Numbered from the stretch's first letter, positions 46,298-56,122 are shown. The stretch: 64,000 nucleotides of DNA from JANMDR01 sp031409495 (GCA_031409495.1 JANNXI010000022.1:6010-70009); one strand, 5' to 3'. Program-made: numbers and translations. The notes: generated from the sequence alone by a model not told the origin.

Positions 46298-48687
46298 TAA
46301 ATGGATTTAACGTTATTATCCGCCCGCCAGCGCCGCAGCAATAAAGCATTGCTCACCACACTCACACTCGATAGCGCCATGGCAGCGCCCGCTACCATTG
46401 GGTTTAACATACCAAGCGCGGCGGCTGGGATGCCAACTACATTATAGGCAAATGCCCAAAACAAGTTTTGTTTGATTTTAGCAAACGTGCGATGCGAGAT
46501 TTCTATCGCGTCTGCGACCAACATTACATCCCCACGCATCAGCGTGATGCCTGCTGTGTGCATTGCTATGTCAGCGCCGGTAGCCATGGCGATACCGACG
46601 TCTGCTGCAGCTAAGGCGGGTGCATCATTAATGCCATCGCCTATCATGGCAACGATGCCATATTTGGCTTTAAGCTCACCGATAATGCGGGCTTTGTCCG
46701 CTGGCAGAACTTCAGCGTGGCATTCAACAATGCCTAGTTGCTGCGCCACAACGGTAGCGGCACCTGCGTTGTCGCCACTGAGCATGACAGTGCGCAAACC
46801 TAGCGCGTGCAGCCGCGTAATGGCTGCAATGGCGTTTGGTTTTAGGGTGTCAGCAAAGGCGAATAGGCCGCAGACTTTTGCACCATCATCCAACTGCAGC
46901 AGCCACGATATGGTGCGGCCAAGGCCTTGCAGGCGCTGCGCTTCGATGAGCAAATTATCAGGTATTTTCTGCACCACTTCTTGGGCATAAAAAGTGCTGC
47001 CGATGGCGTAAATTCGGCCCTCTACAACTGCTGATACACCTCGGCCAGGTAGCGCTTTGACGTTGGTACTAGTGGGATAATCGATGCCTTCAGCATCGGC
47101 TGCGTGCAGGAGGGCACGCGCCAGCGGATGCTCACTACCGCGTTGCACGGCGGCAGCAAAGCCAACGAGTTGCGCACCTGTAAAGCCATCCGCCGGTATG
47201 CGTTCTGTGAGCGTGGGTTTACCGATGGTCAAAGTGCCCGTTTTATCAAACACAACTACATTGATGCGGTGGGTAATTTCAAGTGCAATCGTATCTTTAA
47301 TCAATATGCCGGCGCGCGCGGCAGCACCAGTACCGACCATAATGGCAGTGGGCGTGGCTAACCCCAGCGCACACGGGCAGGCAATAACCAGCACAGCCAC
47401 CGCATTGAGAATTCCGGCTTGCCAATTACCGGTGACCAAGCCCCAAGCTATTAAAGTGAGTACCGCACACACCAGCACCACTGGCACAAACACGGCACTG
47501 ACTTTATCAACTACGCGTTGAATGGGCGCTTTTTCGGCCTGGGCAGATTCAACTAAACGCACAATGCGCGACAGCGTGCTTTCAGTACCCAATGCCCGCG
47601 TAGCAATGAGCAGCATGCCTTCACCGTTGATGGCACCACCGGTAACGAAACTGCCCACACGTTTTGCTTGCGGCATACTTTCGCCGGTGATGAGGGATTC
47701 ATCCACATGGCTTTCGCCGTCGATAATTTCGCCATCCACCGCAATGCGTTCACCCGGCTTTACCATGATGATGTCGTTTAACTGCAACGACGCCACGTGC
47801 ACAATTGTTTCAACGCCATTTTTTATGACGGTGGCTTGAACCGGTTTTAGGGCATTCAACGCTGTGATAGCGGCTGTAGTTTGCCGTTTGGCGCGGGTTT
47901 CTAGCCATTTTCCCAAAAGCACCAACGTAATCACAACCGCACTAGCTTCAAAATACAAATGCTGCGATGTTGATTGGTTGAGTGGTTGGCTAAACATCAG
48001 AAAAACGCTCAATCCATAGGCGGCAGAGGTGCCGAGGGCGACGAGCAAATCCATATTGCCTGAACCCACTTTTACGGCGTTCCAGCCCGCTCGATAAAAT
48101 CGTGCGCCAAAAATAAATTGCACCGGTGTGGCCAATAGCAATTGCAGCCACGAGGCTAGATTGAAGTGCAGACCGAAAGGCTGCAGCAGCATGGGCAGCA
48201 TTAGCGGAAAACTCAATGCTGCGGCCAATATGACGGGCAGGGCAGGGTGGGTGCGTGGTGCAAGCAAGTTGGTTTCGTTAATAGATGCTACGTAACCTGC
48301 TTGCGTGATTGCTGCCGTCAGTTCAGCGTCTGTCGTTGCGCCCTGTACAAACTGCACGGTGGCGCGTTCAGTAGCAAGGTTTACGGTGGCTTTGACCACG
48401 CCTGCACACCGCGCTAAGGCTTGTTCTACGCGGCTAACGCAGCTGGCGCAGGTCATGCCGGAAATTGCAAATTCAACTGTTTTAGTGCTGACGCCGAAGC
48501 CCGTTTTTTCTATTGCAGCGATGACCGCAATAATAGATAACGCCTGCGCCGACCGCAATGTAGCGGTTTCCGTTGTTAGGTTAACGGTGGCAGATTCAAC
48601 TCCGACTAGCGGTGCCAACGCTTTTTCCAAGCGAGCCGAGCACGACGCGCACGTCATGCCGGTAATCGCTAAATTTAGCGTGTGCAT
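46297..48687 (-). CDS. copA: Copper-exporting P1B-type ATPase
   Basis: 796 residues. Two N-terminal heavy-metal domains each have GMTCASC (residues ~10-16 and ~78-84). The membrane part includes the Cys-Pro-Cys metal site ACPCALGLATP. The actuator motif TGES, phosphorylation site DKTGTLT, SEHPLA and GDGINDAPALA hinge are all intact. It pumps Cu(I) out of the cytoplasm. It follows a CopZ-like chaperone gene by 8 bases and leads into the Tat-exported deiminase, forming a three-gene operon. No MerR-type regulator is next to it. Confidence 0.96.
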   Translation of the reverse strand: MHTLNLAITGMTCASCSARLEKALAPLVGVESATVNLTTETATLRSAQALSIIAVIAAIEKTGFGVSTKTVEFAISGMTCASCVSRVEQALARCAGVVKATVNLATERATVQFVQGATTDAELTAAITQAGYVASINETNLLAPRTHPALPVILAAALSFPLMLPMLLQPFGLHFNLASWLQLLLATPVQFIFGARFYRAGWNAVKVGSGNMDLLVALGTSAAYGLSVFLMFSQPLNQSTSQHLYFEASAVVITLVLLGKWLETRAKRQTTAAITALNALKPVQATVIKNGVETIVHVASLQLNDIIMVKPGERIAVDGEIIDGESHVDESLITGESMPQAKRVGSFVTGGAINGEGMLLIATRALGTESTLSRIVRLVESAQAEKAPIQRVVDKVSAVFVPVVLVCAVLTLIAWGLVTGNWQAGILNAVAVLVIACPCALGLATPTAIMVGTGAAARAGILIKDTIALEITHRINVVVFDKTGTLTIGKPTLTERIPADGFTGAQLVGFAAAVQRGSEHPLARALLHAADAEGIDYPTSTNVKALPGRGVSAVVEGRIYAIGSTFYAQEVVQKIPDNLLIEAQRLQGLGRTISWLLQLDDGAKVCGLFAFADTLKPNAIAAITRLHALGLRTVMLSGDNAGAATVVAQQLGIVECHAEVLPADKARIIGELKAKYGIVAMIGDGINDAPALAAADVGIAMATGADIAMHTAGITLMRGDVMLVADAIEISHRTFAKIKQNLFWAFAYNVVGIPAAALGMLNPMVAGAAMALSSVSVVSNALLLRRWRADNNVKSI

Positions 48688-48695
48688 ACGCTATG

Positions 48696-48893
48696 CTAAG
48701 CAGGTACCGGATGGAAGCCTGCGGCACTAATGGCGGCAATCACGGCACTAGCGTCGCTATTTGTTTCCACATTCACGCGCTTGGTGGCAACGTCCGCAGT
48801 AACGATGGCTGCTGCATCGATATTTTTTACCACGCGGCTAATGCTGGCCACGCAACCGCCACAGGTCATGTCATCAATAGTTAAGGTGATCAT
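48696..48893 (-). CDS. copZ: CopZ-like copper chaperone
   Basis: 65 residues, one heavy-metal-associated domain with the metal loop DMTCGGC (residues 8-14) and the ferredoxin-like pattern (SDASAVIAAISAAGF at the end). It delivers Cu(I) to the ATPase, whose gene begins 8 bases downstream. ATG start at 48893. Confidence 0.93.
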   Translation of the reverse strand: MITLTIDDMTCGGCVASISRVVKNIDAAAIVTADVATKRVNVETNSDASAVIAAISAAGFHPVPA

Positions 48894-48991
48894 TTTTTTG
48901 GAATCCTTATAAGCGTAGATAATATTAGGTAGATTACGCTCATTATTTAGATTACAAGAGCGATAGCGATGGTTAAAGAGCCAAAAAAGAA

Positions 48992-49030
48992 TAGGCTGAA
49001 AACAGCCTAAATACGGGCATCTTCAGCCAT
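48992..49030 (+). repeat. Dispersed palindrome copy 11
   Basis: Arms AGGCTGAAAACAGCC and GGGCATCTTCAGCC around TAAATAC. Located upstream of copZ. Confidence 0.75.
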
Positions 49031-49064
49031 CTCTAAATCAAGCCACTTTTGGCTTAACGCTCTT

Positions 49065-49310
49065 TCACAAAAATAGCGGTCGGCCGCTCAGCCGCGCGGG
49101 CGTGGAAAGGTGCTGTAGCGCGACACGCAAGCCGTCAATTCCTTGTACCAATAAAGCAATGGGTAAAATCAGCTTTGCTGTTGCGTCACGTAAATAGGGC
49201 TTCTTCAAGACTTGCAGCGTCTTCACATTCAGCATCAGTGGCGCTAAATAACTGGGGAAGTGTAACAATGATTTCGCTTTTTTCAACTGCGTAGCGGCTG
49301 CATAGCACAC
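49065..49310 (-). CDS. Doubtful hypothetical protein containing a half repeat
   Basis: 81-codon frame with no recognised family. The mid-region (VLKKPYLRDATAK) is encoded by a half copy of the dispersed palindrome (49187-49212). It may be a remnant of a longer gene changed by the repeat. Little support beyond the open frame. Confidence 0.2.
   Translation of the reverse strand: MCYAAATQLKKAKSLLHFPSYLAPLMLNVKTLQVLKKPYLRDATAKLILPIALLVQGIDGLRVALQHLSTPARLSGRPLFL
49187..49212 (+). repeat. Half copy of the dispersed palindrome
   Basis: CACGTAAATAGGGCTTCTTC and following bases match the centre and right arm of the palindrome family; the left arm is absent. Confidence 0.55.
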
Positions 49311-49358
49311 CCCCTTTTTCCTTGCTAATTGTAATACCGTAAGGAAGGGGTTTCTTAT

Positions 49359-50201
49359 TTACTTATCCCAAGTGACCAATCCTGAAGACGCCGTGATTAA
49401 AATCACCGCGCCGAACGCAATGCGGTACCAAGCAAAAACCGTGAAATCATGGGTGGAAATATAACGTAACAACCAGCGCACACAGACAAAGGCCGAAATA
49501 AATGCGGTAATAAAACCAACGCTAAACACCGGTAAATCAACCATCGTCAGCTGGTTTCGCGCTTTCCAAAGTGCATAGACGCTCGCGCCCACAAGGGTGG
49601 GAATCGCTAAAAAAAATGTAAACTCAGTAGCGCATTTGCGCGATAGACCCAAGAACATGCCGCCAATAATTGTGGCGCCGGAGCGCGAAGTGCCGGGTAT
49701 AAGCGCAGCGCATTGGGTTAGGCCGACCTTTAGCGCGTCGCGCCAGGTCAGGTCGTCCACCGATTCAATGAGCCTAATATTGCTTTGCGCAACGCGTTTT
49801 TTATACCAGCGCTCGGCGAATAAAATGATTACGCCGCCAATCACAAACGCCAGCGCTACCGGAACAGGCTTAAACAGCATCGCTTGAATTGACTCATGCA
49901 ACAGCAACGCCATGACCATAAACGGCAGGAAAGCAATGGTCACGTTAAGCGCAAAGCGTTGCGCTTTACGCTCGTTAAAAATACCGCCGACGGTATCGAG
50001 CAAGCGTTGCCGATACTCCCAACACAGCGCTAAAATTGCCCCGCTTTGAATCGCAATTTCAAACACTTTGGCGTTAGCGTAATTGAAATTAAGCAAATCA
50101 CCCGCAACAATTAAATGTCCCGTTGAAGAAATAGGTAAAAATTCCGTCAGTCCCTCAACAATGCCCATTAAGGCTGCCTTTAGCAGCAATAAAATATCCA
50201 C
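49359..50201 (-). CDS. uppP: Undecaprenyl-diphosphatase UppP (BacA)
   Basis: Integral membrane enzyme of 280 residues that dephosphorylates undecaprenyl pyrophosphate to recycle the lipid carrier for peptidoglycan. Both family motifs are present: EGLTEFLPISSTGHLI (residues ~16-31) and PGTSRSGATIIGG (~170). Seven to eight hydrophobic helices. It follows the DUF1439-like lipoprotein gene by three bases on the same strand. The two likely form an operon. Confidence 0.96.
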   Translation of the reverse strand: MDILLLLKAALMGIVEGLTEFLPISSTGHLIVAGDLLNFNYANAKVFEIAIQSGAILALCWEYRQRLLDTVGGIFNERKAQRFALNVTIAFLPFMVMALLLHESIQAMLFKPVPVALAFVIGGVIILFAERWYKKRVAQSNIRLIESVDDLTWRDALKVGLTQCAALIPGTSRSGATIIGGMFLGLSRKCATEFTFFLAIPTLVGASVYALWKARNQLTMVDLPVFSVGFITAFISAFVCVRWLLRYISTHDFTVFAWYRIAFGAVILITASSGLVTWDK

Positions 50202-50204
50202 GGA

Positions 50205-50753
50205 TTACTTCAATATCAACACAAGCGCGTTATTGCGTACGACCACACGCTGTGGTTCGTAATTGATGCCGTATTTGGTAAAGTCTTCCGGCTTAAAAGT
50301 ATGTAGCGGTTTATCTTCAAACAGCTCGCGGGCCACAGCCGAAGCGGCTTTAGCCACGCCAGCAGACAAGGCGTCTGGCATATTGTCCATTGCTACAGAT
50401 TCAATTTTTGCGTCGCGCAAAAAGATTGATTTAGAGGCCGGCACGTAATCTGGCCGCCCGGAAAACCCTAATTTTCCTTGAATAATTTTAGTGCTTAAGG
50501 GCAAGCGCACGGATACATCCACATCTGCATTGATGCGCCCCCCCACTTCTACCAAACGCACCTTTGGCGCAGTCAAAGTTACTTCCAACAGCCCTGCAAT
50601 GTTCTTTTCAATCGGAAACCGCTTAGCTACTTTTTCGTTAAGCTCAGCCGCACTAAGTTTTACTTCGCCGGAAAGGATGGGAATTTGGGAGCAGGCGGTT
50701 AGGGTGAGGGCCGCGGCGAAGAGAAAGACAACTTTTTTAGTGAGGGTTTTCAT
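50205..50753 (-). CDS. DUF1439-type lipoprotein
   Basis: 182 residues from the ATG at 50751-50753; the longer frame from 50789 would bury the signal. Lipoprotein signal with lipobox LTAC (Cys ~21). The body is a beta-rich lipid-binding-like domain (SAAELNEKVAKRFPIEKN, then VDVSVRLPLSTKIIQGKLG), which matches the DUF1439/YceB group. The role is unknown; YceB has been linked to envelope maintenance. Three bases before uppP. Confidence 0.82.
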   Translation of the reverse strand: MKTLTKKVVFLFAAALTLTACSQIPILSGEVKLSAAELNEKVAKRFPIEKNIAGLLEVTLTAPKVRLVEVGGRINADVDVSVRLPLSTKIIQGKLGFSGRPDYVPASKSIFLRDAKIESVAMDNMPDALSAGVAKAASAVARELFEDKPLHTFKPEDFTKYGINYEPQRVVVRNNALVLILK

Positions 50754-51012
50754 AGATTCGATTAGAGACGATGTTAGACAACCGGACATACATCATTATC
50801 TCTGATAACCGTGGAAAAGATATGACTAGGTTGGTCAAAACTAAATGTTAAAACATAGACAAATGCAAATGCAGCAACGATTCAAACAAAATATCCTACA
50901 AAGGGATTACCTTCGGCTCGCACGTGCATTCAGGGGTTACCCTTTGATTTACTGCATTGTTAATGTAGCAGCGCATTAACGAAAAGCATAATCATACTGT
51001 CGTTTCCTTCAA

Positions 51013-52838
51013 CCTAGATTCGGCAGTTAAACTTTAATTTTCCGCATTTTCCGGTCGTCAAATCATCAATAACGCCTGTGGTTTCGGTGCGGTCATCATA
51101 AAATGTCCGAATGCGCGCTGCATGATGGCGCGCCATCTTTGTGCATCTGTTAACTGCTCCGCAGTCGTCTTTAGTTGTCGCAAGAATGCTGCTAAATTGG
51201 TCAGCACCGTCTGTATCTTCTCTTGTTTCGCATGTGTGCTGGTGATGATTAAAGTGGTCTGCCCGGCGTGCTTTGTTTGTACCGCTGTAGCGTGTAATAG
51301 CAATGGGCGGCTGGTGATGGCTTCAAAGTGTTTTTGCGGTTGCGCTGTTCGCACAAATAGCGTCCACCAGTTATAAATCAATGCCACCATCCGCGCGATG
51401 ATGCGGCAGCGTTTTATGTCTGAGGTGGTGTAGCCGCCCCAGCCCCATTGATTCTTTAATTCATCGAAATTGTTCTCCACATCGGCCCGGTCGCGATACA
51501 GTTGCGCCAGCGCTGGAATGTCGTAATCGGTGGAAGTGATGAGTACCGCATATTCATAGCGTGCAGCCGGGCTACCGTCTTCAAGGAAAGCAAACTGTTG
51601 TTGTGCGGCAACTTTACCGCGAGCCGTGCTGCTTGCATTTTTCTTGTTAGCCTTTGTGGCTTTAGCGGCTTTAGCGGCTTTAGAAGTTTTGGTGGCTTTA
51701 ATAGCCTGCTGCGTACTGTTGGCAGTAGTAGTAGCACCTATTGGCTTGCTCAAGTTTTTATCTGCACCCACAAGAACAGTGGCTTCGCCTTGAAGGTCGG
51801 TAATCAGGGCGGTTTCAGAGCGCTTGCGACGCAGCACCACGACCCGTCGCTGCTTGCTCCAACCCGCGAGCATGAGCGTGCTTTCGGCACCCTCCCAGCC
51901 TTGACCAGCATCTGTCCACGCGCCTGTTTGAAATAGCTTGTCGATAAGCGATTGAACCTTGGAGGTAAGCCGTATTTTAGTCAGATAGTGCTGCCCAAGC
52001 GCTTCGGCTTTGGCCATGACAGGTTCGTTGCCAAAGGCCACATCACCACGTAGCAAGGTGGGGCGTTGGACTGCGGGTAGGCCTTCGATAAGACTCCATA
52101 TCAGCCCCATGCTATGAGATGGTGCGCTTTGATTGCCGGCCAGCACGTCAACATGGATGGCAAGCCTAGTGTTGGCCATGAAGCCTGAGTGATAGCTGTG
52201 CGATGGGCGGCCGGGTTTGGTGGGGTTGTAGCCAGCAACAGCGCCTTCTTGCTCGCCGTACAAACACTTCACGGTGGCGTCTAGATCAAGGATCCAAGGT
52301 GCGGTTAACAGTGGTGCTGTGGTCTTGGCTAAATGACGGTCTAGCCACGCTATGGCTGCGGTTTCGTCCATCATTTTGAGCGCACGGCGGGCAGCGTCTT
52401 CGGAGACGAATTTATTGATACCAAGAAGGGCTGGATGCACACCGTCGCAGCGCATCGCAGATATATGGGCGTAGCGTTGATGGCCGCCTAATATGGACAC
52501 CATGAGGGTGGCCAAGACGGCGCGGACGCTGGAGCCGTTGTTGCTGTTGTACTTGAGCCGACAATCTGCCACGAATGCATCAAATGCGCCGATGGTGTTG
52601 AGCCAGTCGATGAAAAAGGGAGAGGGTGTCCAAGCGGAGTTACCGTGGCCGCGGGATCCCATTCAACGTGAATGCGACCGCCAAATGTGTCAAGGGCTAT
52701 CGGTTCCGTTTTTACACGCAACGGCTTACTATTAGACTCACCCATTGGGTGTCTCCCTAGAATGCTTAAAATAGCTTGGAAATGCCCGTATTACAGGTTT
52801 CTACCGCTTTATAGCGGGGTTTAACTGCCGTTTATAGG
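51013..52838 (-). mobile_element. IS1380-family insertion sequence
   Basis: 1826 bases. Imperfect 20-base terminal inverted repeats: CCTAGATTCGGCAGTTAAAC at left (51013-51032) and the reverse complement of CCTATAAACGGCAGTTAAAC at right (52819-52838). TTCAA flanks both sides (51008-51012 and 52839-52843), a 5-base target duplication. The left end resembles that of ISEcp1, an IS1380 member. The clean ends imply a fairly recent insertion. It landed in non-coding DNA. Confidence 0.95.
51058..52745 (-). pseudogene. IS1380-family transposase, frameshifted near its start
   Basis: The ATG at 52743-52745 (GGGAGA upstream) opens the frame MGESNSKPLRVKTEPI to EWDPAATVTPLG, the expected IS1380 start. 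At about 52620-52635 the homologous frame continues one base out of phase as PSPFFIDWLNTIGAFDAF. The DDE core is complete: LDLDATVKCLYGEQEG (first Asp), LLRGDVAFGNEP (second Asp) and RDRADVENNFDELKNQ (Glu). A Lys/Ala-rich tract (KTSKAAKAAKATKANKK) sits between the second Asp and the Glu and is unusual. As read it is a pseudogene, unless a ribosomal shift occurs. Confidence 0.85.
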
Positions 52839-53134
52839 TTCAATTGATTCCGCTCCTTGCTCAAATGCGCCAGCGTCTACGGCCTTACAAAATATGCAAT
52901 ATTGTGACCACAAGCACAGGCTTGGATGACGATTTTTATCACTGGCATAAATAATTGACACACGATTGAAGCGAATATGGAATGAGACAACATCGACGTA
53001 AAAACAAAATATAGAATTTTGTAGTTCTGATTAGATAACCCAAAACAACAACGGCAGCGCTTCATCAAGAAAGGCTGCCGTTGGTTATATTGCTTGACCG
53101 ATTACGCTAATACACTGATTGCGTAAGTAGTTTT
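52839..53134. other. Intergenic stretch right of the insertion sequence
   Basis: 296 bases without a recognisable gene. It starts with the TTCAA target duplication and contains the terminator hairpin at 53044-53084. Confidence 0.5.
53044..53084 (-). terminator. Probable terminator of the beta-helix gene
   Basis: Inverted repeat AACGGCAGC / GCTGCCGTT 50 bases past the minus-strand stop. The T-run is short (GTTGTTTTGG on the minus strand), so efficiency is uncertain. Confidence 0.5.
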
Positions 53135-56122
53135 TTACCTCGGCGGCGGCGGTAGCACATACGCTTCCACTCCCGGTGGCAATCCTGCTACACCTGCTGC
53201 TTGCCAGCCACGCTCTGTTGTGAGAACAATGAACTCGTTAGCATCTACCGTCCACAAATACTTATTAAGCGGTGGAGAGAACATGCGGTACAGCGGCACC
53301 GTACCGGAAACTTGGGACGGAAAGATGTAGCCATCCACGCCTTCTTGCTGCCACGTTGCAGTATCTGCGCGCTTTTCTAAGTAATCATTACGGGTGATAG
53401 TCCAATAGTGATTTACGGTTGTTTTGTTTAACAAGCGATAGTAGGGTTGTAGCTTTAAGCCGTTTATGGTTGCTGGCCCAGAATGAGTTTTCATGGCGAA
53501 GGTGGGGGCAGGGAAATCGTCTGCCCAGCGATCCGTGATTACGCGGAGTACGTCATATTCGTTACGATCGCTAGTGTACAAATGCGCGTTGGTGATTTTA
53601 TTGAATAAGCGATAGCGTTGCTGCTCTACACCCGTATCGGTGCGATAAACGATATTCATAAACGGGCTATTGACAACGCTAATTGTCGCGCCAACAGCGT
53701 TTTTGTACGTTACGCGCACGACGCTATCGCTTTGGGCTACTTCACGCACAAACCACGCGTAGCTGCCGCGGTCAGGTAGGTTTTGGATAATGTTGCGGTA
53801 GGCAGCGCCGTCCCAGAATGAGAGATCTACCGTAGTGCTGCCAACGACGGAATTCCACCTTACATCGTGTACATAGCCGATGCGAATGTTTTGGCTACTG
53901 ACTACGGAGGTAACAGCCCCCGTTGTGGTGCGAATGGAGAAGTAGCCATCGGTGCCGTCTTGGCCTGTAGCGCTTGCGATACGAATGCGTGCGGTATTGG
54001 TGCTAACGCCTGCGGGGAGCGTCACATCGGCAAAAGAAGCTGTGACATTGGACGCAAGCAAGGTTTCGCCACCGCCAGAGTGGCTTAAGAATACGCTTAC
54101 AGCGGCGTTCGGATCAGTTTTACGCCACAAAACGCGCAATGTTGTACCTGCGTCGCCTTGATGGCCATTGTGGGGAGCAACTAAAATTAGGCTGTTGTTG
54201 GCGATGGTGAAGGGTTGCGAGTAGCGAAATACGCCGGTAGCCGCGCCGCCGCTGGTTAAGCATTCAACACCAGCTATGTAGTTACTTGCTGGCGGCAATG
54301 ATGGCACATCCCAAATATGGTAGCCGGTGTTAGGTACTTTGGCGGCTAGCAGGATGGCGGTTGGACCACCGGCATTGTAGATGATATTTACAAAGGTACA
54401 GGCATCAGAGTGCCATTCTATCCGCGCACGACGGCCTGCTGCAATAATCGCGCCGGCGGCTGGAAATTTAATAGTGGCATCGTAGGCACGGCCAAAGGTT
54501 TCAGAATCATAAGTGAAACGGTCGATATTGTCGCCAATAGGGATCAGATTATTTGCAGCATCGAATACTGTGACACCGCGATAAGGGGTGCGGTTGGGGT
54601 CTGGGTTACCACTGGTAGCATGGCCGCCCCAATGATTTCCACCCACGGTTAAATTATCATCCAAAACTACACCGCTTGAGGTTCTGAGTTCAAAACGCTG
54701 GGTATTTAGGAATCGATTTCTAAAGTATTGCGTGTTTGAACTACCATCAAAATTAAATGCGGCATAGGTCGTATCAAATACAGTATTCGCAAATACGAGA
54801 TTGTTTGGCGCGCGTCGAAAGGCTATGCCGCCTGTGCCATCTTTCCAAAAAAGCTTTGAACCCGCTTGGTTTATTGAAGAAATATGGTTGAAGGCGACTT
54901 CATTTTTGTTGCTATCTAACCCAAAAATACCGGGACCGGCCTCTTGATAAACTGCAATGTTGCGATGTATCGCGTTGAAACTTGGCGCGGGTGGCGCTGA
55001 GCTGTCAAAGCAAAATTCAGTGATTCCGTTTGTAACCTCGCTGGCTTTGGTCAAAATACCCGCTTGAAAGTTTTCAGTGACTGTGTTGCCCAGTATGTAA
55101 TTATTGCTCGACGAATAAACTGCTAAACCCACTTCAGGCGCGCCACGCATAAAATTACCGGAAATATAATTGCCATTTGATCCGCAGTTTATCCACATGC
55201 CTACACCATGAGTACGACCGGGCAAAATATTACTTGGTACAGTGGGCGAAAACCGAAAAGCGTCGGACACCATGTTGTTATGCACGACGGCGTTAAACGA
55301 GCTGTTGTTAGTTAGCGTAATGCCATCAGAAATATAGCCGCTAACGGTATTGCCCTCAACCCGCGAAAACTGCGTATTCTTTAAAACAATGCCCTCTAAT
55401 TTAGCCTGATTGACAACGTTATTGAGCACCTGCGCGTAGGTAGTGTCGATAAACACAACAGGATGATTGTTGCGAACAAAGTTTGCGGTGGAGTTCATTA
55501 GCGTATTTCTGGTGCCACCTGCAATATTAAAATTACTTGCCGCGCCCTTATTTACGATAACACCGTCAATGACGCAATCTTCTACTAATTGCAGTAGCAC
55601 GGCATGCTCATTATTGACATTATTACCGTCGGCATTAACGATTGAGTTACGAATTTGGATGTTTCTAATTGCTGTAGGCAGATCATTTGCAGGATCAAAT
55701 ACGGCAATACCACCACGCCCAGAATTTACTGTTACCCCCTCCAATACGGCGCCAGATGGATTAGAAATATTAGACGTATTATTAGCCAAATAATTAATCG
55801 GTCGGAACTGCACAGCATATTCATAACCACCGTTAGAGCTCAAGATGGTGGCTGCCGCACCGCCGGTACCGCGGATAGTGATGTTTTTGGTAATCCAAAA
55901 AGCTTGGGCTAAAACTGGATTAGCAAGATAGGGCGTAGTTTGCGGCGTATACGTACCTGGCGCTAGTAAGATCGTGTCGCCAACGGCGGCCTGTTCTATC
56001 GCTAAATTGAGATTACCGCCGGGGGCAAGATTGATAATGGCGGCGAAAGATACGCTAGAAAACAGCAATGCGGTTGAGAAAACAGCAGCGAGGTTGGCGA
56101 ATACATTAATGAAAGGCGTCAT
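53135..56122 (-). CDS. Secreted right-handed beta-helix protein with DUF5648-type module
   Basis: 995 residues. Signal peptide (residues 1 to ~27, cleavage near VSFA). Residues ~30-520 are parallel beta-helix repeats with many Asn ladders (NISGNFM, NYILGNTVTEN, NEVAFNHISS), similar to NosD/pectate-lyase-like proteins. Middle: two Ig-like domains (~560-800). C-terminus (~835-985): three repeats of the YRLFN-x-HLYTSDRNEYD type (also YRLLNKTTVNHYWT and YRMFSPPLNKYLWTVDANEF), the DUF5648-type pattern also present in the S8 peptidase at 41 kb. Probably binds or cleaves polysaccharide; no catalytic residues identified. Confidence 0.82.
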   Translation of the reverse strand: MTPFINVFANLAAVFSTALLFSSVSFAAIINLAPGGNLNLAIEQAAVGDTILLAPGTYTPQTTPYLANPVLAQAFWITKNITIRGTGGAAATILSSNGGYEYAVQFRPINYLANNTSNISNPSGAVLEGVTVNSGRGGIAVFDPANDLPTAIRNIQIRNSIVNADGNNVNNEHAVLLQLVEDCVIDGVIVNKGAASNFNIAGGTRNTLMNSTANFVRNNHPVVFIDTTYAQVLNNVVNQAKLEGIVLKNTQFSRVEGNTVSGYISDGITLTNNSSFNAVVHNNMVSDAFRFSPTVPSNILPGRTHGVGMWINCGSNGNYISGNFMRGAPEVGLAVYSSSNNYILGNTVTENFQAGILTKASEVTNGITEFCFDSSAPPAPSFNAIHRNIAVYQEAGPGIFGLDSNKNEVAFNHISSINQAGSKLFWKDGTGGIAFRRAPNNLVFANTVFDTTYAAFNFDGSSNTQYFRNRFLNTQRFELRTSSGVVLDDNLTVGGNHWGGHATSGNPDPNRTPYRGVTVFDAANNLIPIGDNIDRFTYDSETFGRAYDATIKFPAAGAIIAAGRRARIEWHSDACTFVNIIYNAGGPTAILLAAKVPNTGYHIWDVPSLPPASNYIAGVECLTSGGAATGVFRYSQPFTIANNSLILVAPHNGHQGDAGTTLRVLWRKTDPNAAVSVFLSHSGGGETLLASNVTASFADVTLPAGVSTNTARIRIASATGQDGTDGYFSIRTTTGAVTSVVSSQNIRIGYVHDVRWNSVVGSTTVDLSFWDGAAYRNIIQNLPDRGSYAWFVREVAQSDSVVRVTYKNAVGATISVVNSPFMNIVYRTDTGVEQQRYRLFNKITNAHLYTSDRNEYDVLRVITDRWADDFPAPTFAMKTHSGPATINGLKLQPYYRLLNKTTVNHYWTITRNDYLEKRADTATWQQEGVDGYIFPSQVSGTVPLYRMFSPPLNKYLWTVDANEFIVLTTERGWQAAGVAGLPPGVEAYVLPPPPR

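Noticed and set aside
49375..49400. CCTGAAGACGCC in the 3' end of uppP resembling a palindrome arm
   Set aside because: Only about 12 bases match, there is no right arm, and the sequence is ordinary coding DNA for the UppP C-terminus.
50899..50947. Inverted repeat CAAAGGG/CCCTTTG left of the insertion sequence
   Set aside because: No T-run, no neighbouring gene end that needs it, and no second copy in the window; not enough to call a terminator or element.
52774..52812. GCTTGGAAATGCCCGTATTA and the following bases, resembling a degenerate palindrome copy
   Set aside because: It lies inside the IS1380 element, between the transposase start and the right inverted repeat, and the arms do not pair.
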